From Phytoseiulus persimilis (Eukaryota > Arthropoda > Arachnida > Mesostigmata > Phytoseiidae), in contig CM075102.1 of the NCBI GenBank assembly GCA_037576195.1, forward strand, positions 34,716,745-34,780,744: a stretch of DNA of 64,000 nt, written 5' to 3'. The notes beneath the pieces are model-generated. The model had not been told where the DNA came from and made no database searches. It saw nothing but the letters and a program-made list of their open reading frames with translations. Both the position numbers and the translations under genes were made by a program. Below are positions 62,101 to 64,000 of the stretch, piece by piece; the first letter of the stretch is position 1, and every line of letters starts with the position of its first letter.

Positions 62101-63421
62101 CCAAGCTCTGACGTCTTCATTAGGAGAGCTTGAAAGCGGAGTGAATCGAAACTGTTCGGTTGGCCTGTTGGCTGCCGATGAGGAGCTCGTCGAGAGTTCG
62201 AGCCCCGTCCGGCAGGGGACTTCACCGGTTCAGGTTGAGCCGATCACCTCGCTCGTTGTGATCTACGAAACCGGTTCTGGGTTGATGCGTTTCGATCTGC
62301 GGTCTTGTGCTGTTCACCCAAACAGGAGAGGGCTACAGCGTTTTGTCTGTGCGGAGAATCTTGCTTGCTAGCTGTTCGGCAAGCCCGTCGGTTGGCGTGC
62401 TTGCTACCTTACGGCGACTTGCCGGCCGACCATCCGGGACGTCCCCGGCAGCCGGCGGTTGGTCGCCTCGCCGTGTCAGTTAGTTCGACGTCGTCAATCG
62501 AGAAGAACATTGTGGGGAGAGGAGGAAGCAGTGAATGCTCGTCTCTGTATCTCACGAGACGAGAAGAGCTCATCTAGATTGGAACGGTCGCAGCAGTTAC
62601 GGTCTCCGAAATTCCACTCACAGAGGCGTTCACGTGTTCGAGTGGGGCACAGGATCAATTGATCCGGCCTGTCTCTTCGACGCGGGTACACTCATCGGAT
62701 CAAACATTGGAGAGCTCAGAGCTGTTGCTTCTCCGGTGTAGGCTTTGAGCCGCACAGTCTCCCATCGGGCTTTTGGGTCGGAGGTTGGGGCAAGAACGAA
62801 GCCGCTTAGGAGGCTCGAGGTACTGTCAAGGCCTGGAAAGAGGAACACCAAAAGAATACATATTCGGGTTCCGCTCGCAACTGAAGATTGGTTGATCCAG
62901 GTGCCGAAAGCGTCCGTAACCGCAGTCGATGAGCAGCTGCAGTACTTCCACCCATTTCAGGAAAGGATCCTCCCGCTCGACAAGTTCGGGATAATATTTT
63001 ACAAAATAAAACAGAGTTTAAATAATAGAAATACTCATGATTTCTCAATCGAAAAAAAAGTTCGGGATAGCTTGGCGCTCATCCGACTCAACTATCTGTG
63101 GAGCTTCCCTTCCGAGGCTAACGGTTGCGTTCCACAGGGTCAGAGTACCACTGGGTTAACGAACTTTCCCCTTTAATGGCGAGTGCTCCCTAGTATCGTA
63201 ATCATTGGCGAGAATGGATGCTCGAAACGGGATAATACAGCCGGCTCCCACGATTCGTGGCGATGTCCTGAGCATGTGTCGTGCGTCAGGTGCACGTTAA
63301 CCGAGAGCGCCTATAGCGCTGTTCCTCAGTTAACGAAAACAATCATCGGTGCACCAATCATGTCAGAGTTCTGAGTTTCCAAAACACAGCCTGGGAAACG
63401 CTTGATTAGCTCCAGTCGAAC
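62101..63421. other. Divergent intergenic region between TMTC and the right-edge gene
   Basis: About 1.3 kb that must hold the promoters of both genes. No TATA box was noticed; an AT-rich patch lies near 63000-63035. No supported coding sequence. Confidence 0.5.
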
Positions 63422-64000
63422 ATGGCATCTAGCTCCTCGTTTTCGTCTTCTGTGTCGAGCCTCAAAGGACTCAAGGAAACGTTCTACGAGGCCTTGGCAG
63501 AGAACACAGCGGTGGGCTCCATCGGTTCATCAAAACTCGACTATCTCGACTCTTTTGGATCGAGAACGCCCCGTGGCACGGCTGACCCTGAATACCCCGA
63601 ACCGACAGCTTGTCTCAACCAGTCACCGCAGGGCACTCAGTACACCTACACAACGGTCGTACACGCAGATGAGAGTGAGGACGGCTCGGACGTCCAGGAA
63701 GTCAACCTCGAACAACGCCGTGAGTTCCGGCAGAAACAGGTGCTCTTCATTATTGCTGTACACTTGATTCTGTTGAGTGTGGTGGATTTTTCGCTCCAAA
63801 TCTTGCTTGTTCACTGCGGAAATTATTGCCCCAGTCCGACTGTTCTTTTCCGCCTGGAGCTTGGCGTGGTCATCTTATTCCCCTGTTCAGCTCTACTCTT
63901 CCTGAGATTAGCGACGTGCTGCAAAAGTAACGGTGCCGCCCTCGTCCTAATGAGCTCCTACTCGATTTTGTTCGCGCTCTTTTTCTTCGGCGTTTGCGAC
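63422..64000 (+). CDS. Membrane protein, 5' part, cut by window edge
   Basis: From ATG 63422 the frame is open for 193 codons to the window end. The start MASSSSFSSSVSSLKGLKET is followed by a polar, acidic segment (about residues 30-110) and then three hydrophobic stretches: VLFIIAVHLILLSVVDFSLQ, LELGVVILFPCSALLFLRL and VLMSSYSILFALFFFG. The layout, a cytoplasmic N-tail followed by short-loop spans, fits a small multi-pass membrane protein. The rest is beyond the window. Family not recognised. Confidence 0.7.
   Translation, partial: MASSSSFSSSVSSLKGLKETFYEALAENTAVGSIGSSKLDYLDSFGSRTPRGTADPEYPEPTACLNQSPQGTQYTYTTVVHADESEDGSDVQEVNLEQRREFRQKQVLFIIAVHLILLSVVDFSLQILLVHCGNYCPSPTVLFRLELGVVILFPCSALLFLRLATCCKSNGAALVLMSSYSILFALFFFGVCD

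Overview
This is a 64 kb piece of nuclear genome from an arthropod. It is spliced, of balanced base composition, has short introns (about 60 bp to 2.4 kb), and carries an animal gene set: a three-repeat Myb, a glass-bottom-boat-type BMP, a PDGF/VEGF-related factor, Sec20/BNIP1, a TMTC glycan transferase and an ABCG transporter. Gene style and compactness fit a chelicerate such as a mite; I infer this and cannot prove it. There is no bacterial, viral or CRISPR content. I rebuilt eight complete or nearly complete gene models exon by exon, requiring GT/AG junctions and compatible intron phases, and recognised seven of the eight families or protein types by residue patterns. No searches were run.

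Layout. 1-11.3 kb: mostly non-coding, with a 338 bp pogo/Tigger-like MITE (2207-2544) and a few weak coding-like ORFs. 11.4-17.8 kb (+): ABCG half-transporter with degenerate ATPase motifs, nine exons. 19.6-20.9 kb (-): galactose-3-O-sulfotransferase-like gene whose C-terminus looks short. 25.4-26.3 kb (-): SEC20/BNIP1 SNARE, complete. 29.0-33.6 kb (+): Myb, complete. 37.5-38.9 kb (-): PDGF/VEGF-like growth factor with a second, 111 bp MITE in its first intron. 43.6-47.3 kb (-): an unrecognised 877-residue protein joining a long arginine/serine-rich region to several membrane segments. 50.4-52.6 kb (-): BMP of the Gbb/BMP5-8 type, complete. About 53.5-54.4 kb (+): terminal exons of unrecognised genes. 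55.1-57.3 kb (-): secreted glycine-rich protein with TATA box and poly(A) signal. 58.7-62.1 kb (-): TMTC4-like protein, complete. 63.4-64.0 kb (+): 5' end of a membrane protein cut by the window edge.

Five well-supported genes in a row (PVF, the RS/membrane protein, Gbb, the glycine-rich protein and TMTC) lie on the minus strand between 37.5 and 62.1 kb. TMTC and the right-edge gene are divergent across about 1.3 kb. The genes do not form one pathway. Several belong to the secretory system (Sec20, TMTC and the sulfotransferase) or are secreted or membrane products (PVF, Gbb, the glycine-rich protein, the ABCG, the RS/membrane protein). I found no new multi-gene system. The most unusual items are the RS-rich membrane protein and the motif-degenerate ABCG.
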